A stretch of 64,000 nucleotides of DNA from Chaetoderma sp. LZ-2023a (GCA_034401795.1 CM067367.1:83378814-83442813), one strand, 5' to 3'. Shown: positions 11,027 to 22,431, counted from the stretch's first letter. The notes: generated by a model from the letters alone, not told the origin. Numbers and translations are program-made.

Positions 11027-11738
11027 AAGCTGAGTATTGTTTCAACGGAGTAACTAGCAATGTGATTATGAACTTTTTGAATTAATAATAACAAGAAAAA
11101 ACCCCAAAACAAATAGTGTTCAGCGTAATTAGTAAACCTAATATTACAATTGAAACATATTTGTTAATTAGAAGGGAGATTACCCTCTAATGTTCAAAAA
11201 GTTAATAATAATGATAATAATAACAACAAAAGTGATTTATATCACTTCTTTATTTCAAATAATTCTGAAATAAACAAAGAAATTGAACTGTAATTAACAT
11301 ATAAAGAAATATCGAAAAACCGACGGTTAAATTACAGCTCAGAATCGCGTACATATGACACTGAAGACAACTAACAATAACAATCCAGAAACTATAGGGT
11401 TGTCATTCCACGGAATACTGACATAGATGATAGGAGCTAAGCACGAAAATATACCTCAATTCATTACAGTTCAAATAAATAACATTGAATCTTGAATTTA
11501 TGACGTATATGACGTATGTATGTAAGGCGTATTAATCTATATACCCGACATTTGCAAAAATAACTATCAAATAATCAAAATGGCGGCCAGAGTCTGTAAA
11601 ATTGACGTTCGGCAGGACTAGAGTAGTCTTTATATTTCCGAGAATTCTATCTTTTTTAACAGCAAAATCGTGAGTAGAATTTAGAAATATTCCAATAACA
11701 ACTTTTAATTTAGGGCCCAAAGTACTCCTGACACCATT
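11027..11738 (-). other. 5' leader of the Gypsy element with primer-binding site
   Basis: About 0.7 kb of AT-rich leader separates the 5' LTR from the gag start. Two bases inside the LTR, the - strand reads TGGTGTCAGGAGT (11724-11736). This resembles the complement of a tRNA-Leu 3' end (TGGTGTCAGAAGT), so tRNA-Leu is the likely primer. The primer identity is inference from one short match. Confidence 0.7.
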
Positions 11739-11933
11739 TGTAGTAACTTAGCTACGTATAAAAGGTTACTCACCCAACAGAGGTCTTGAATCGGCCAGTG
11801 GAACCAGCGGCAGATGTGCACGGTTCAGGTTCCAAGGTACGACTGCCGGGCATCCGTAGAAACGGCAGGAATCAGCCAGCCCGGCAGCCGCGAAACACGA
11901 ACCGCGGAATTGCGGGATACCGCCAGCACCACA
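11739..11933 (-). repeat. 5' LTR of the Gypsy element
   Basis: This 195-bp copy has the same TGTAG...CCACA ends as 2618-2812. It serves as the 5' LTR because transcription of the coding frame runs leftward from here. The outer flank begins ATAC, matching the flank of the other LTR. Confidence 0.92.
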
Positions 11934-12056
11934 ATACAATACTAGCCTCCTCAAAAGAATCGCCTTGATTCGAACCCACATATGGATCGATTACTGTGAA
12001 CAAGTCTCCTTTTAATCAAATAAACGACATATACGTTCGAATAAAGTACAACATGT

Positions 12057-12446
12057 GTCAGTTCGCTGATGAACACACCATCATCTCCGTGGCTAGGTCA
12101 TTGGCGCCTCATGCACTAGTCCTCCCAGATGAGCTGGACCTGCTAGCAGCCTTGAAAGAGAGGTAGTTGATGAAGTTCTATCCTGTTGAGAATTACCAGA
12201 AAATTCCAGCAAATCCAGCACCAGTACAATATTCGGAGTCATATCTTGACGGAAGTCAACTCAGCCAAATATCTCGGTGTCACGATAACCGCCAAGCTCT
12301 TATGCAATGAGCACATCAAACAGATCTGCTGTACGACAAACAGAATGCTTGGTTTCCTAAAAAGCAACCTAAATAATTGGTTCACAGTTGTCAAGTTATC
12401 GGCACTGGTAAATGCTGCATTGCCTGACACCTTATTTGATTTCTAA
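12057..12446 (+). pseudogene. LINE reverse-transcriptase fragment (CR1/Jockey-like)
   Basis: The translated + strand contains QFADEHTI, a decayed form of the FADDT RT active-site block. It is followed by a frame from 12186 reading MRITRKFQQI...SAKYLGVTI and then IKQICCTTNRMLGFLKSNL. Those phrases are typical of the region after the catalytic palm of non-LTR retrotransposons. Stops separate the pieces and there is no endonuclease domain, so this is a truncated dead copy. The clade is uncertain. Confidence 0.75.
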
Positions 12447-12507
12447 GTGATTACGGATTTAATTGTGCGATTTAATCTGGTTGTTATGTCTTGATATGAG
12501 GGTGTCT

Positions 12508-12830
12508 TCATATGGAGCCAAGTATGTAGCTCTTTCTGATTAGAGAAACATGGTCAACAGCATCAAAAGCTTTCTGGGCATTGATAGTTGCGACATGCAG
12601 TAGAAAATGTTGACGTATTGGCTCAGTGACCATAGCTGATGCCATTGTAGGACACACGAATTGCCGGTAGTCTTCATTCTTATCTATAACATCTCTCGAA
12701 AGAGTCAAGAGCGCTGGCTGTGCTCCAGGATTTTGGAGATGATCGGAGAGATTGTGATGGCTCTGTAATTATCTAGGTACTAAGCTGGTTTACCTTTCTT
12801 ATGTATTTTTGCAAGGAGACCTGAATTTGA
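12508..12830 (-). pseudogene. LINE reverse-transcriptase fragment, opposite strand
   Basis: On the - strand a frame near 12510-12708 includes NAQKAFDAVDHVSL, the RT motif with the first catalytic aspartate. Just upstream (12740-12830) the translation reads KKGKPAXYLDNYRAITI, the fingers motif of the same RT type. It is in a different orientation from the neighbouring 12057-12446 piece, so it is a separate insertion or an inverted remnant. It is dead. Confidence 0.7.
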
Positions 12831-13454
12831 GTGATGATGAAATGTGTCTAGAGTCCACCACAACAGTACATATTTTGGCTAAAAGTGGAGCAGTTGAGTT
12901 TCAGGCGTACAAGAAGTGCTCTGCAGAAAGACGAAATTCATTTGAAGTGTTCCCACTTTTGATCTTGGAGTTGTATTGCATAACTTCCTTTAAATTTATT
13001 GTTATTATGAGTTTCTGATTGTGTTCCGCTGCTTCTGTTAATGATCGGACATCTATGACAATACTATTGTAGTCCTGTTCATATGCGTCATTGTTCTCAG
13101 GATTGGCTAGCTTATAGAAATGTGCATACGTGTCTTTTGAGATGTCCTCTTATTACATAATATGGACATCATAAATCACATGTTCGGCTAAGCAGTGTAC
13201 TGGTCGTTTGTGCTGTATTACGCCATTGCGATAGAAGAGACGAGAATATGTGAAAGTTGTAGTTGAGATCTGATTATACAGCTTCGTTCTGGATTCTGCT
13301 GATGCTCTGTACTGGATACGACATATGTTCATATTTGCAGATGTATGTATTATGGTTGCGTCATGGGAACTGACGGCTTCCTGTGTTTTCTAAACTGTGT
13401 GAAAGCTGTGTAATACATACACCATGGGATTCATAGACCAAACACTTGCTTATT
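12831..13454. other. Stretch without a recognisable gene
   Basis: A short + frame (12809-13018) has no family features. The stretch lies between LINE fragments on both sides and may be further decayed LINE sequence. Confidence 0.35.
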
Positions 13455-13625
13455 CATCAGATTTGTCTAGACGGTTGTTAAACGAGTTTACTGATGGTGC
13501 AGACACAACCTCCGGAAGGTCGTGCTATTTCCTCTTGTACATTATCTCTCCAAAACCAGACACCATAGTTGAATAAATATGCACGTTTCTTCATCATACA
13601 TGCCCAGTGGTTTGCACCACTCTAT
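13455..13625 (-). pseudogene. LINE ORF2 C-terminal fragment
   Basis: The - strand reads LPEVVSAPSVNSFNNRLDKSDE. That is the very end of CR1-type ORF2 proteins, where a conserved WNxLPxxVVxAPSxNxFKxRLDK phrase closes the frame. The same phrase in the same orientation is found at 15540-15790, so two copies of one family lie about 2 kb apart. Confidence 0.65.
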
Positions 13626-13644
13626 CCTATCACCCCTCTTCTGT

Positions 13645-14250
13645 AATAATAATAGATGGCAAAGAAAACTTTGATCTTCGCATAAACAGCAAGATCAACA
13701 TGGCCAACCACATAATGGGTTTAATTAGGTGAACCTTTGAATATATAGACAACGAAAGCTTCTGTTATCTCTACAAATCTCTCGTTAGACCTTACATCGA
13801 ATAGATTAGCCAAGTCTGGGCACCATACTTAAAACATTTATATATATGGAATTCAAAATGTTCAGAGGCCAGACTTATTCCTCAGCTAAGAAATCTACCT
13901 TATTACCAATGTCTAGCAGAGTTAGATCTACCTGCATTAGCATTCAGAAGATTAAAGGGGTATGATGAAGCTATATAAAATACTCTGCAACAAATACGAA
14001 CAGGCTATAACAAATTGTATTTTACTTCATAATCAAGGTAGCATCACTATAAGTAATAGACTAAAGATTTAAAAAATTTGTATTTAGACTGAATATAAGA
14101 AAATCCGCGTTTCAATTGTGATGCATTGAACATACGAACACGCTTCCATAATTCTATTTCAAAGCACCTTCAGTTCAATCATTTGGAAATAGACTTGATC
14201 GGCTATGGAAGCAACATCCTCTAATGTATCACCATGTGGCAAAACCAATA
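13645..14250 (+). pseudogene. CR1-like LINE 3' fragment
   Basis: The + strand translation contains NFDLRINSKINMANHIMGLIR, then SFCYLYKSLVRPYIE, QVWAPYLK and LPYYQCLAELDLPALAFRRLKG. These are the conserved post-palm and thumb-like phrases of CR1 and related LINE proteins, in the correct order. Several stops show it is dead. It is on the opposite strand to the copy just before it. Confidence 0.8.
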
Positions 14251-15539
14251 TACATCCCTAGCAACAAGATTTTAGTGCTATTGACTAGTTAATCCTAAGT
14301 GACTACTAGCAAGAAATTATTAACCATACGGATACCTGACATTAGAGTTTGGGTATAGTATGGTACAGGGACATAGCCACATGGACACACAACACGAATG
14401 GACGGGCATAGAGACACATGCACACACGGACGCATCGCCATCAAGAACGCATACGCGAACGCACGCATATACTTGTCAATAGCCACGCCCAGGTACGAAC
14501 ACGCGACTACACAACTATAGGATATGGTTGGATGATCGACACGCCCCGTGATACGTGACAGACTCGGACAAATATATGCATAGATTATTAACCGACACGC
14601 CCACAATGGACCAATCAATCATTAGTCGGAATGGACACGTGCAGAGTATAACTCCCGTAATTCAATGTACCCATGTTATAATATGCTGTTATACGATTGC
14701 ATTATATACGTTAATTAGTATTAGTTAAATTAGTTAATTATACTCTTAGGCCACATTCACGCTCATACACAACATCGCTTAATACACACACACCCATTTG
14801 TTGACATCACGACAGAATCATATTTAAGAGTGGACAAATGTTAACGACGGACAGGTGGACAAGGAGATAGACAGTTAGACAGGGAGTTAGTCAGTTAGGG
14901 AGAGCTACGGTTACGGACTCGGGCAGACTTGGACAGCGGTCTCTGACTGCTAATGACAGCTAGTGAGTAGTGAGACTGTCAGCTATGTGATTAGCTGGCT
15001 GGTCAGGAACAGGGAAGTAGGCTACTTAAGGCTAACTGTGTTATGTTTTATTATAATACTTCTCTCTTAGGAATCGATTATATTTAAGTAGAATAGGTTT
15101 AGAATTATATGTGTAAACTATAGAATTAGGTAAAGTTCACTAAATGATTCATCATTAATAGAATACAGCATTGTGTCATCCATTTCATCTATCTCCGCTA
15201 GAAGGAAGATCCCGGTCGGTGCGCTGGTTGTGATGGTGGCGACCGAACCCCCATAAGAATCATCAACCGGGTCACCAGACATAGAAACCACCTGGTACCA
15301 TAATAGCCTGAAGGCAGCATAAATTTCCTGTATTCGTAAATTCCAATATTCATGTGTACATATACTCTGGTGTATTGCATTGTATTACTTAGCGATACTT
15401 ACTAACGAATTCTGGTGCAGACCCTCAGTGGCCCCCTTCACCAGACTCTATTTTCTTCCTTTCTCATTGTTATATTGTGTTGTAACTTCCGATTGACGCC
15501 TTGTAATTATCATACAGAACATCTTGTGTGCTCTAAAAT
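14251..15539. other. Stretch without a recognisable gene
   Basis: 14350-14620 is rich in CACACGGAC/GAACGCACG words. 14800-15000 is purine-rich on the + strand, with repeated GGACA and GTTAG words. A motif TGGCGACCG near 15238 resembles a tRNA-Arg-type primer site used by some LTR elements, so a solo or partial LTR upstream is conceivable. I found no second copy in the window to prove it. Confidence 0.3.
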
Positions 15540-15790
15540 TTGTCTATGCAGTTCTTGAACGAGTTTACTGATGGTGCAGATACAATCTCCCATGATAGAT
15601 CATTCCACGCCTTTCAATACTCTCAGTGAGAAGTAGATTTGCCTTCATGATGGTGTTCCAGGCTGTAGATATATTTTCTTGCTATTTCCTCTTGTACTCG
15701 GTCTCTCCGCTACATGATGCCATAGCACCATATTATAAATGTGCGCGTTTCTTCAGTATGCATGCTGTTGGCGAGGTTATACCACTCTAT
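15540..15790 (-). pseudogene. LINE ORF2 C-terminal fragment, second copy
   Basis: The - strand includes WNDLSWEIVSAPSVNSFKNCIDKF, matching the end of 13455-13625. The adjoining GTGCGCGTTTCTTCAGTATGC parallels GTTTCTTCATCATACATGC in the other copy. Both belong to one CR1-like family and both are broken. Confidence 0.65.
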
Positions 15791-16127
15791 CATAAGTAGT
15801 TATAAAATAACTGTTTTAGAACAGAGGGTGGTGGGAGCCGCGGATCGCGGATCGCCGGCTACAGGAGGGGAGGTGGGTTGTCAGAACAGAGGGATACAGT
15901 AATTATGCACATACACTCCACACATTCTAACTCGGGATTGTGTCCCGAGAAAATATGCAATGCGCCTAAGCACACAAAAATGGCTAACGCTTAAAACACT
16001 ATCTCGCTGTTGTTATCTGCCAGATGTAATATGCCAGTTAGCAGTAGGTCTGCGGCTAATAACTAGGACATAACATCTTATCTAGGTGGTGTTATAGTGT
16101 AGCACACTAGTGATTGAATGTCAGTGG

Positions 16128-16152
16128 ACTGTCTGTCTGTCTGTCTGTCTGT
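16128..16152. repeat. CTGT microsatellite
   Basis: About six perfect CTGT units. Confidence 0.9.
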
Positions 16153-16178
16153 AACACCCATTTAGAGACATATCCGTA

Positions 16179-16253
16179 GTGGTATACCGATCACCTGTGA
16201 TCAACCACACACACATTCTACGTGGTATACCAATCACCTGTGATCAACCACAC
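16179..16253. repeat. Two-unit 43-bp tandem repeat near the Polinton left end
   Basis: Each unit holds GTGGTATACC followed by ATCACCTGTGATCAACC. The units differ by about one base over 32 positions. They lie just before the first small + strand frame of the Polinton remnant. Confidence 0.7.
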
Positions 16254-16299
16254 ATTACATGGTCTAATCTTCCAGAGACGAATCTGATCAACATTGTGT

Positions 16300-16518
16300 A
16301 TGATGGGTTACCCCGAAGAACTATGGAGGTACATGCATGGTGTAGGCTGTGCAGTACGGCGGGGAAAAGTGGCAAGATCATTACATGACCTGGGCGACTA
16401 TGCAAATAAATCGCTTGAGTTCTGGAGAGCTTCTCCTGACTTATTTATACCAACAGTAGTAGACGAGTTAGTCGCCCAAGTCCACCAACAATACAAGAGT
16501 GAAGAAGCCATCCACTGA
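16300..16518 (+). pseudogene. Small unrecognised Polinton frame
   Basis: About 72 residues beginning MMGYPEELWRYMHGVGC. It is charged, with no membrane segment. A shortened echo of its first half (GAATTATGGAGGTA and ACATGACCTGGGCG) follows at about 16535-16566, suggesting a local duplication. I do not recognise the family. Treat it as part of the fossil. Confidence 0.4.
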
Positions 16519-16809
16519 CAGAAATGGCATTAACGGAATTATGGAGGTATTTACATGACCTGGGCGGTCGGGCTACAGTGATGATATCGAGTTAGAACAA
16601 AAACATCTCGACGAGGCTGCTCAGACAAACATGTAATCACGACAAGTGTTACATTGGCATGAGGGGATTAACAACAGGCCCTTCCAGCTGCCTTGGCAAC
16701 GCTTACTTGGCAGAACGCTAAAGTGCCTACCATCTGCACCATGGCAGACTCTGGCATGTTCACAGGTGACACAGAGGATCTGGTGCCGCATTGGCTGCAG
16801 ATAGCCACG

Positions 16810-17019
16810 TCAAGATCTTTCTACACCATAGAAGTGGCAGACAGACTCAATTTCATCACGTGGGTGAAATCGGTCGTAGATATTTTTCTGCAGATGGTTG
16901 CGGAAGGGATTGTCCTGAGGCTCGTCTTGGAAGTGGACCCACTTGGCATCTAATACTATGACTATCTGTGAGGCAGCCACCACAGGTATGAGCAGTAGTA
17001 TAACCAGCATCCTATACAT
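16810..17019 (-). pseudogene. Small frame with signal peptide or membrane anchor
   Basis: 69 residues starting MYRMLVILLLIPVVAASQ, a hydrophobic stretch with a small-residue end like a signal peptide, then a hydrophilic tail. It overlaps the end of the next - strand frame upstream by a few bases, as in a compact viral-type operon. The family is unknown. Confidence 0.4.
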
Positions 17020-17356
17020 GGAGGGTTAACCCGAACAAGGTGAACCCCTCGAGAAATCTCTGTGTCAGATCGAGCCCTGTGATGGCCTCGATGCCGATCT
17101 TCATGCCTTCAGGGGCAGGTCTTAGCTGCTTCACTTTACCACCAGCTAGAAGCCACAGCTCTAGCACAATATGGGTTGTTTGCGGACTTGTAAGCCCGAC
17201 ACACTCGAGCAGCTTCACTGAGCCCTTCACCTTCGCAGAGTGCGACACACCCTCTATCCGCAGGATGCCATCCTGAATATTGATGGCTTCTTCTAGTCCA
17301 TCAAATGGGCGACGCAGCAGGAGCTTTCTTCCAGTGATCCCAATCTTATCACCCAC
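17012..17356 (-). pseudogene. Unrecognised Polinton frame, - strand cluster
   Basis: About 114 residues rich in beta-type sequence (MGDKIGITGRKLLLRRP, ILRIEGVSHSAKVKGSVKLL). It lies directly downstream of 17378-17950 on the same strand. A capsid-type (jelly-roll) origin is possible from the beta-rich look and the position in a Polinton, but no motif proves it. Confidence 0.35.
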
Positions 17357-17377
17357 TGCAACTAGGGTTGTGCCCCG

Positions 17378-17950
17378 TCATATATAGGTCAGGAAAGTTG
17401 TCCCCTGGTTATAAAGCTTCCGGACCATGCCATCTTTCTCCCCAACAGTAGAGAGGGGCATGACCTCCAGGTCAATAACCGCTGGAGGTCTATATAGTGG
17501 CACCCACGCTCGCCAATTACCACCAGGTCCAGCGTGGTACCACATGGCATTCTTTTCGAAGACTACCTGCAGCGGTTTCACCACGGTCAACACCACACCA
17601 TCATTTGACATCGGTGGGGCATGCTTCACAGTCGGCTCTAAGACAAGAAAGCTGAGATCAGCACCCAAAGTGTTAACATCCTCAACCTTGTCTAGTGACT
17701 GTTCTATCAGGGGGTGGAGGATGAACTTCTTCTTCGGGAAGTCATAGCGGAACACCATTTTGTCCCCATTCCTCTCTCGACCCGGATGTTCCTTCGAGAC
17801 ATCCTTTAGGTCTGTGAGCACCATCTTGGATTCTGCTCCATATTGGAGGACAAACGACTTGCCATCCCTTTCCTTAACCTTGGCAGCATCAACGTCGTAC
17901 ACATCCACGAGATCGGTCCGATCAGTCGAGTGAGCAAATATAGGCTCCAT
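17378..17950 (-). pseudogene. Unrecognised Polinton frame, possible minor capsid
   Basis: 190 residues with an ATG start (MEPIFAHSTDRTDLVDVYDV). It is beta-rich and without a membrane segment; the C-terminal half contains GPGGNWRAWVPLYRPPAVIDL. It heads a - strand cluster of three frames (17950 to 16810). Polintons encode a minor capsid (penton-like) protein of about this size or larger, and that is the best guess, but it is only inference from size and context. Confidence 0.35.
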
Positions 17951-18369
17951 TGTATATCTATATAGGGGGGTTAAACGGAGTGTATAGCCATGCCGATTGT
18001 CTGATTGCTACTCCAAAATGGTGAGAATGTCAACAGACCATCTCTAGTTGGTAGACATGTGGTTCAGTATCGCATAGAATGGGTTCTCTTCAAGGTAGCT
18101 CAGCATTCCACCACGTACGTACACGCCGATGTGTTACATCCGCCAATGGGAAGTACCTACCACAGCTCACTGACTGAAGTAGGGTGAGACGTGATAGAAT
18201 ATCTGCCAGGAGCTATCAGCAAACTGTGGAAAGCGATCAGCCCCAACATGTTCACCCACATAAATCACCTGTTTGACAGCTTCACCATTAGGCTATATGT
18301 CAGCATGGATGGTCTGTCGGATGCCCAATTAGAGTTTACGCTGCCACTACTTATTGACATATCCCCATC

Positions 18370-18519
18370 ATGACATCATATCAGGCTTATCAGGCATTCG
18401 CCGAGATGTTGAAAAACAAGATAGATGAGCAGCCACACACCTTCTCCAGGATGGTAGATATAGCGGTACAGGAAACGCATTGTCGAAGGCGAGTGACTGC
18501 AGTGGGTGAGCTGGTATGA
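18370..18519 (+). pseudogene. Small Polinton frame
   Basis: About 49 residues beginning MTSYQAYQAFAEMLKNKID. It is the first + strand frame after the - strand cluster, in a row of short + frames up to 18875. Unrecognised; part of the fossil. Confidence 0.3.
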
Positions 18520-18875
18520 ACACAACGCCAGAGAGGCAAGGAGACGAAAAAGGGACTACAACTCTGTCCAAGAATGGGAAAGACTCATCCGGCAGGAGGA
18601 GGGCATCATAGGGCCAAACTTGTATGATTTCTCGGATGGGAAGAGGAGAGGGTGAAGTATAAATCCAAAAAAGCCTGCCAACGGTGGGTGTACTATCAGA
18701 GTGACAAGGTGAAGTTCCAGATGTCACAGCTGCGAAAGCAACTGGCCCCTGACATTATGCTCGGTGAGGGATGTTTTAGGGAGGTATGTCTCCACACGAA
18801 TAAGCTGGTTTGGTTTGCCAGACTCTCCAAGATGAATCCCACAATGACTCATAGTCAGATCCTACAGGTGATGGC

Positions 18876-19514
18876 ATGAGTTTAAGAACTAGGTATACCA
18901 TAGCTAAATCGGAGTGGCGAAAACAGCCTGAACTGTATCCTGCCCTGGCAGCTGAGGAGCGTGGTACAGTGCACGGCTGGGGACTCCAGCAGATTGACAC
19001 CATCAGACAGAATCTTGATCATGAGACAGAAAAGTACAGCAGAACACATAGGCAATATAAAACAGTCTACAACAGTCTAGCACGCACAACCAACTGTGGG
19101 TGTGATTGGAGCCAGTGCTGGTGTGACCGCCATTGCCACCCTCACTACAGGGGTGGGTCCTATCGTCGCTATCCCGCTGGATGGTGTGACCCTTGCCACT
19201 ACTGTCCTGGTGACCGGCTTGGTAGTTTTACAGCGTCAGATCACCAGGAAATGGAAAAGCATGTTAAGTATGTAACACTGGCACAGAGCAGTCTACGGGC
19301 TATCGACGAGTCTCTCAGCACAGTTCTCAAGGAAGGGCAGGGCAGTGATGAAGAGTACCACCATATATTGAAGCTCCAAACCCTGTACTGCACAGAAAAC
19401 CCCAAAGTGCACCAGCAATGCCTCAAAGGCTCCACCGGACGGGTGGACATGGACGAGTTAAAAAACGAGATGCTGCGGCGGGGCCGCATCGAAGATCTCT
19501 ACAGTGTCAAATAG
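18876..19514 (+). pseudogene. Unrecognised Polinton frame, 212 aa
   Basis: It begins MSLRTRYTIAKSEWRKQPEL, and its ATG overlaps the stop of the preceding frame. The C-terminal part (EMEKHVKYVTLAQSSLRAID to MDELKNEMLRRGR) looks helical. The central part is unusually Cys/His/Tyr-rich and reads unlike its ends. It belongs to the broken Polinton and I cannot name the gene. Confidence 0.4.
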
Positions 19515-19543
19515 TAACAGCAGCTTTAATATGACTACTATAG

Positions 19544-19720
19544 ATGGCATTCCTGACGAACCTCACGACAATTGACCAGAGCCAACCGTCCCTCCTGGAT
19601 ACACTCTGGACCCGCTTGAGAGCTGGACCACTTGATCTCCTGGATGACATACCGGACCTAACACCTATTTTGATCACAGTCGACGGGCAGTCCCGCATCA
19701 GCTTCTCCATCAATCCATGA
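19544..19720 (+). pseudogene. Small Polinton frame, N-terminal piece
   Basis: It begins MAFLTNLTTIDQSQPSLLDT and ends in ISFSINP. The stretch from here to about 20350 carries more short open pieces in shifting frames that look like remains of one or more structural genes. None is recognisable by motif. Confidence 0.3.
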
Positions 19721-20744
19721 CCACTGACCAAGCTTGCAATCACCGTCAAGGAAAACTCATACCTGGATGGCAGGCCTGTATCCCTCGTTCTGGAACCAAT
19801 AGCTGAACTTTGCCGTGTGGTGTGTTACAACAGGATGCAGCATCGGCGCGGGTTTGCTGCACTCCTATTCTGGTACACCCGAAGCTGTGCTCATTGCCAG
19901 CTATCTCAGATTCCATGTGTACTACAAGGTGAGATGAATCCTCCATGAGCTGGGCGCAAGCCTGCCTGATACGAATGATTTCGATCTGCAGACTGTCGAC
20001 ACCGCTAGCTACAGCCTCTCAGCAGCCAGTAGACTCCAGCGAGAGTTCAATGGCCACTCGAACTATCATTTCCATGGTGGAGACAACAGTGGTCTAGGCA
20101 CTATCTATGGCGACACAAGACTACTCAGGCTTCCCCTATCAAACACCCCGAAATATCGCCATCTGTGGCGCCTCCTATACTGTTGCCGCCAAGATCGTGG
20201 GCGAATGCATCCCTCTAATGGAAGCCACGGTTCTAGGGCTAGAGACGAGTGCTATGGCCGAGATCATCGTGGACTATGTCTAGCTTTAAAATGCTACATA
20301 ATGGAAGCTTGGCATGTCCATGAGACAACAGTAGCCAATGAGGCATAGCGGGTTATGCCAGAGTTTGTAGTGCATAGTCGACCACATGGACTGAGGATTT
20401 CCAATTCCCAGAAATGGTGGTTATCCCACAAGGCATGCCCCTGCATGAAGGGCCAGTATCCTGTGCACTGCTACCTATTTCCTTGGCCCACCACATGGTC
20501 TACCTATGCCCACCTATTCCACTGGGGATATGACTAGGTTTAAGACATGTATACACCAACAATGTCTCAGTCACTCACAGACTTAAAGAGCAAAGAGCTA
20601 GGTGATCTCGCTCACTTGGGTGAGGCACGCCTCGGTTCAGATGAGACTGTTTCCCCCATCTCCTTTCTAGATTTTGATGAGAAGGGAGAACTTCGAGAGA
20701 TCCGAGGTCCCAACCCAGCCTGAGATCTCATCGGAAACACTGAC

Positions 20745-20987
20745 ATGGTAGGACAATCAGCCATCAACAAAGTCAAGACTGTATACAAGGGGATGGGCAT
20801 CAAATACAGGGCAGTGATGCTCGGTATGCTCGGAGTCGATGAGGCTGGTGCCATTAAGGTTATGGCCGAGTCCTACGCACATGACCTGGTTAAGGATCTC
20901 CTGAAACCACGGAGCTCATTCCAACAAGATGGGGAGAATCTCAAGGTAGGAACCATCGGCCTGAGCCATATCATGGTGGATGGCTAA
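20745..20987 (+). pseudogene. Unrecognised Polinton frame
   Basis: About 80 residues including INKVKTVYKGMGIKYRAVML and LKVGTIGLSHIMVDG. It is alpha-rich with a basic first half. It precedes the ATPase by about 350 bp. No family is recognised. Confidence 0.3.
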
Positions 20988-21332
20988 GCGAATGCAACAG
21001 CAAAGTTTCAACTACCTGAGGTAAAGAAGTCAGGATTCTTTTGGCCTGCCGTTTAAGATCACATAATAAGCATGGCTGCTCGAGCTTGCATCATATGGAT
21101 ACTCTGCGTTACGTTCTCAGCTGTTGTTGGGATTTCATGCTTGACGTCTCTATCACATCCTTCATATCCGCTGACGGTGCAAATTTACCCACACAGCATG
21201 GTAAAATAGCTTGTACAGGAAGTACTGCCATTTGGTCTCCCAGATATAGACGAGGCTACGGCTGAAGAGCTGCTGACCATCCTTAAGGAACATGGCAGCG
21301 CCATACAGCAGTAGACCAGATGATTCCATCAG

Positions 21333-21974
21333 GTGGTGCTGATCATTGGCCCATCAGGACATGGGAAAAACATCTTACTGCGGGCCCTGCTCACTGAACA
21401 TCTTCAGTCTCAATACATACTCCTGGTGTCTGACTCTGCCACTGAGGCGGTCGACAATAATGATCAGTGGTACAATGATCCAATCACCAGGATGCACAAC
21501 CTGCAAGTACTGATGGAGAAGCCGCATGTGGCTCGACTAACTGAACTACTTGTTCTAGTTGTCGACGACCCAGTGATGGACCAGAAGACAGTCAAATACC
21601 CCAGCAACATCACCAGACGCATTCGGCTAAGACAGCTTCTCCATCGCCTGGTTATGACATTTTCTCTCTACCTCCGCTGGCTTATGGTCAGCGAAGCTGA
21701 GACCCCAGTTCGCCAAGGCAAACACACCTGCATTCAAGATTGCGGATGGCATGTCTATTTAGCGAGTTTAAATTCACCATGTAGTCTGCAGGAACTACAA
21801 GGAATGTATGAACCGGAAGCTTTCAAGGATCCAGTTGAGGACTACGATGAGGACTACGATGAAGACGACTATGATGAAGACGAGGACAATGATGACGACA
21901 ATGATGAGAACGCCTATAATGAGGACTATGATGGTGAAGATGTAGAGCTGGAATTCCGTCGACTAATCCACTGA
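21333..21974 (+). pseudogene. Polinton packaging ATPase remnant (FtsK/HerA type)
   Basis: The frame opens with MVLIIGPSGHGKNILLRALL, a Walker A (P-loop) in the form typical of Polinton and adenovirus-type packaging ATPases. A hydrophobic strand ending in two aspartates (LLVLVVDDP) fits Walker B. The C-terminus is a run of Asp/Glu/Tyr repeats (DYDEDYDEDDYDEDED), unlike the catalytic core. In the family this enzyme drives DNA into the capsid. Part of a broken element. Confidence 0.75.
21841..21930 (+). repeat. Acidic codon repeat in the ATPase tail
   Basis: GAY-GAN triplets such as GACTACGATGAGGACTACGA repeat and encode a polyacidic tail. Slippage of this triplet-like tract would change tail length in frame. 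Confidence 0.7.
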
Positions 21975-21998
21975 GCCAAGGGAATTTATCGTACCTAT

Positions 21999-22247
21999 GT
22001 GAATGGCTCTCTTGGCCCACTGGCGACAGTTGGGGCTCTGCTTGCTCTGTTTACAATGAAGGCTGGTGAGACAATCTGCAATATCGCCAACAATGATCTC
22101 CATGGAGTTGAGAAGATCTCCGAGGCTATTCCATCCATTGCCTCACGGGTAGGCACATTCTTTGACATTGCCGGCCCATGGCTCCCGTATGTTGTGATAG
22201 CACTTTCAGTCATCTGGGCTGCCGAACATTTAAGATGCGCTATATAA
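21999..22247 (+). pseudogene. Small membrane-protein frame of the Polinton
   Basis: About 82 residues with two hydrophobic stretches (PLATVGALLALFTM near the N-terminus and WLPYVVIALSVIWAAEHL near the C-terminus). It sits between the ATPase and the 22249 frame. Polintons often carry small membrane proteins; the exact family is not recognised. Confidence 0.4.
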
Positions 22248-22248
22248 G

Positions 22249-22431
22249 ATGACTTCTCTGTATGACCTGGTCAAGTCCCTTAACTGGCAGGCCCTTGTCG
22301 ATACGCTTCCTTTCACTGATGGGAACAGCACTGCAGAGATTAGACAGCAGTGTTCACAGGTATTCGAAGAGGTGTTCATCAATGGTCGGATGAACGACGG
22401 TCATCTGTTCATCTGTCTAGAGTTTGCCTGA
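22249..22431 (+). pseudogene. Small Polinton frame
   Basis: 60 residues with an ATG start (MTSLYDLVKSLNWQALVDTL), helical and soluble. It begins two bases after the end of the previous frame, as in a compact gene row. Unrecognised. Confidence 0.35.

Larger units (their letters stand above)
2618..11933 (-). mobile_element. Gypsy (Ty3) LTR retrotransposon, looks whole, young
   Basis: Two 195-bp direct repeats beginning TGTAGTAACTTAG and ending CAGCACCACA flank a single long gag-pol frame on the - strand. The 4-bp sequence ATAC sits on both outer sides and fits a target-site duplication. Inside the right (5') LTR is a primer site like the complement of a tRNA-Leu 3' end. Inside the left (3') LTR, on the - strand, is a purine tract. 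The LTRs differ at about two positions, roughly 1%, so the insertion is recent. Domain order is Gag, zinc knuckle, protease, RT, RNase H, integrase, which is the Gypsy order (integrase last). No env-like frame is seen. It looks whole. A more degraded relative of its LTR lies at 27385-27560, and another at 36556-37120. Confidence 0.93.
15791..16299. other. Left flank of the Polinton remnant
   Basis: No gene is visible. There is a CTGT microsatellite at 16128-16152, and two 32-bp units at 16179-16210 and 16222-16253 that share GTGGTATACC and TCACCTGTGATCAACCACAC. The spacing of 43 bp and the near-palindromic GATCACCTGTGATC make a terminal or regulatory role possible. I could not find an inverted partner at the right end. 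Confidence 0.4.

Noticed and set aside
11934-12000. tRNA-like GGTTCGAATC motif on the - strand
   Set aside because: There is no cloverleaf around it. It is probably a chance T-loop-like word or a SINE scrap.
12809-13018. Short + frame between LINE fragments
   Set aside because: No motif, and flanked by dead LINE pieces on both sides.
14640-15250. A second LTR ending before a TGGCGACCG primer-like site
   Set aside because: No partner LTR or coding remnant was found in the window. The single short motif is not enough.
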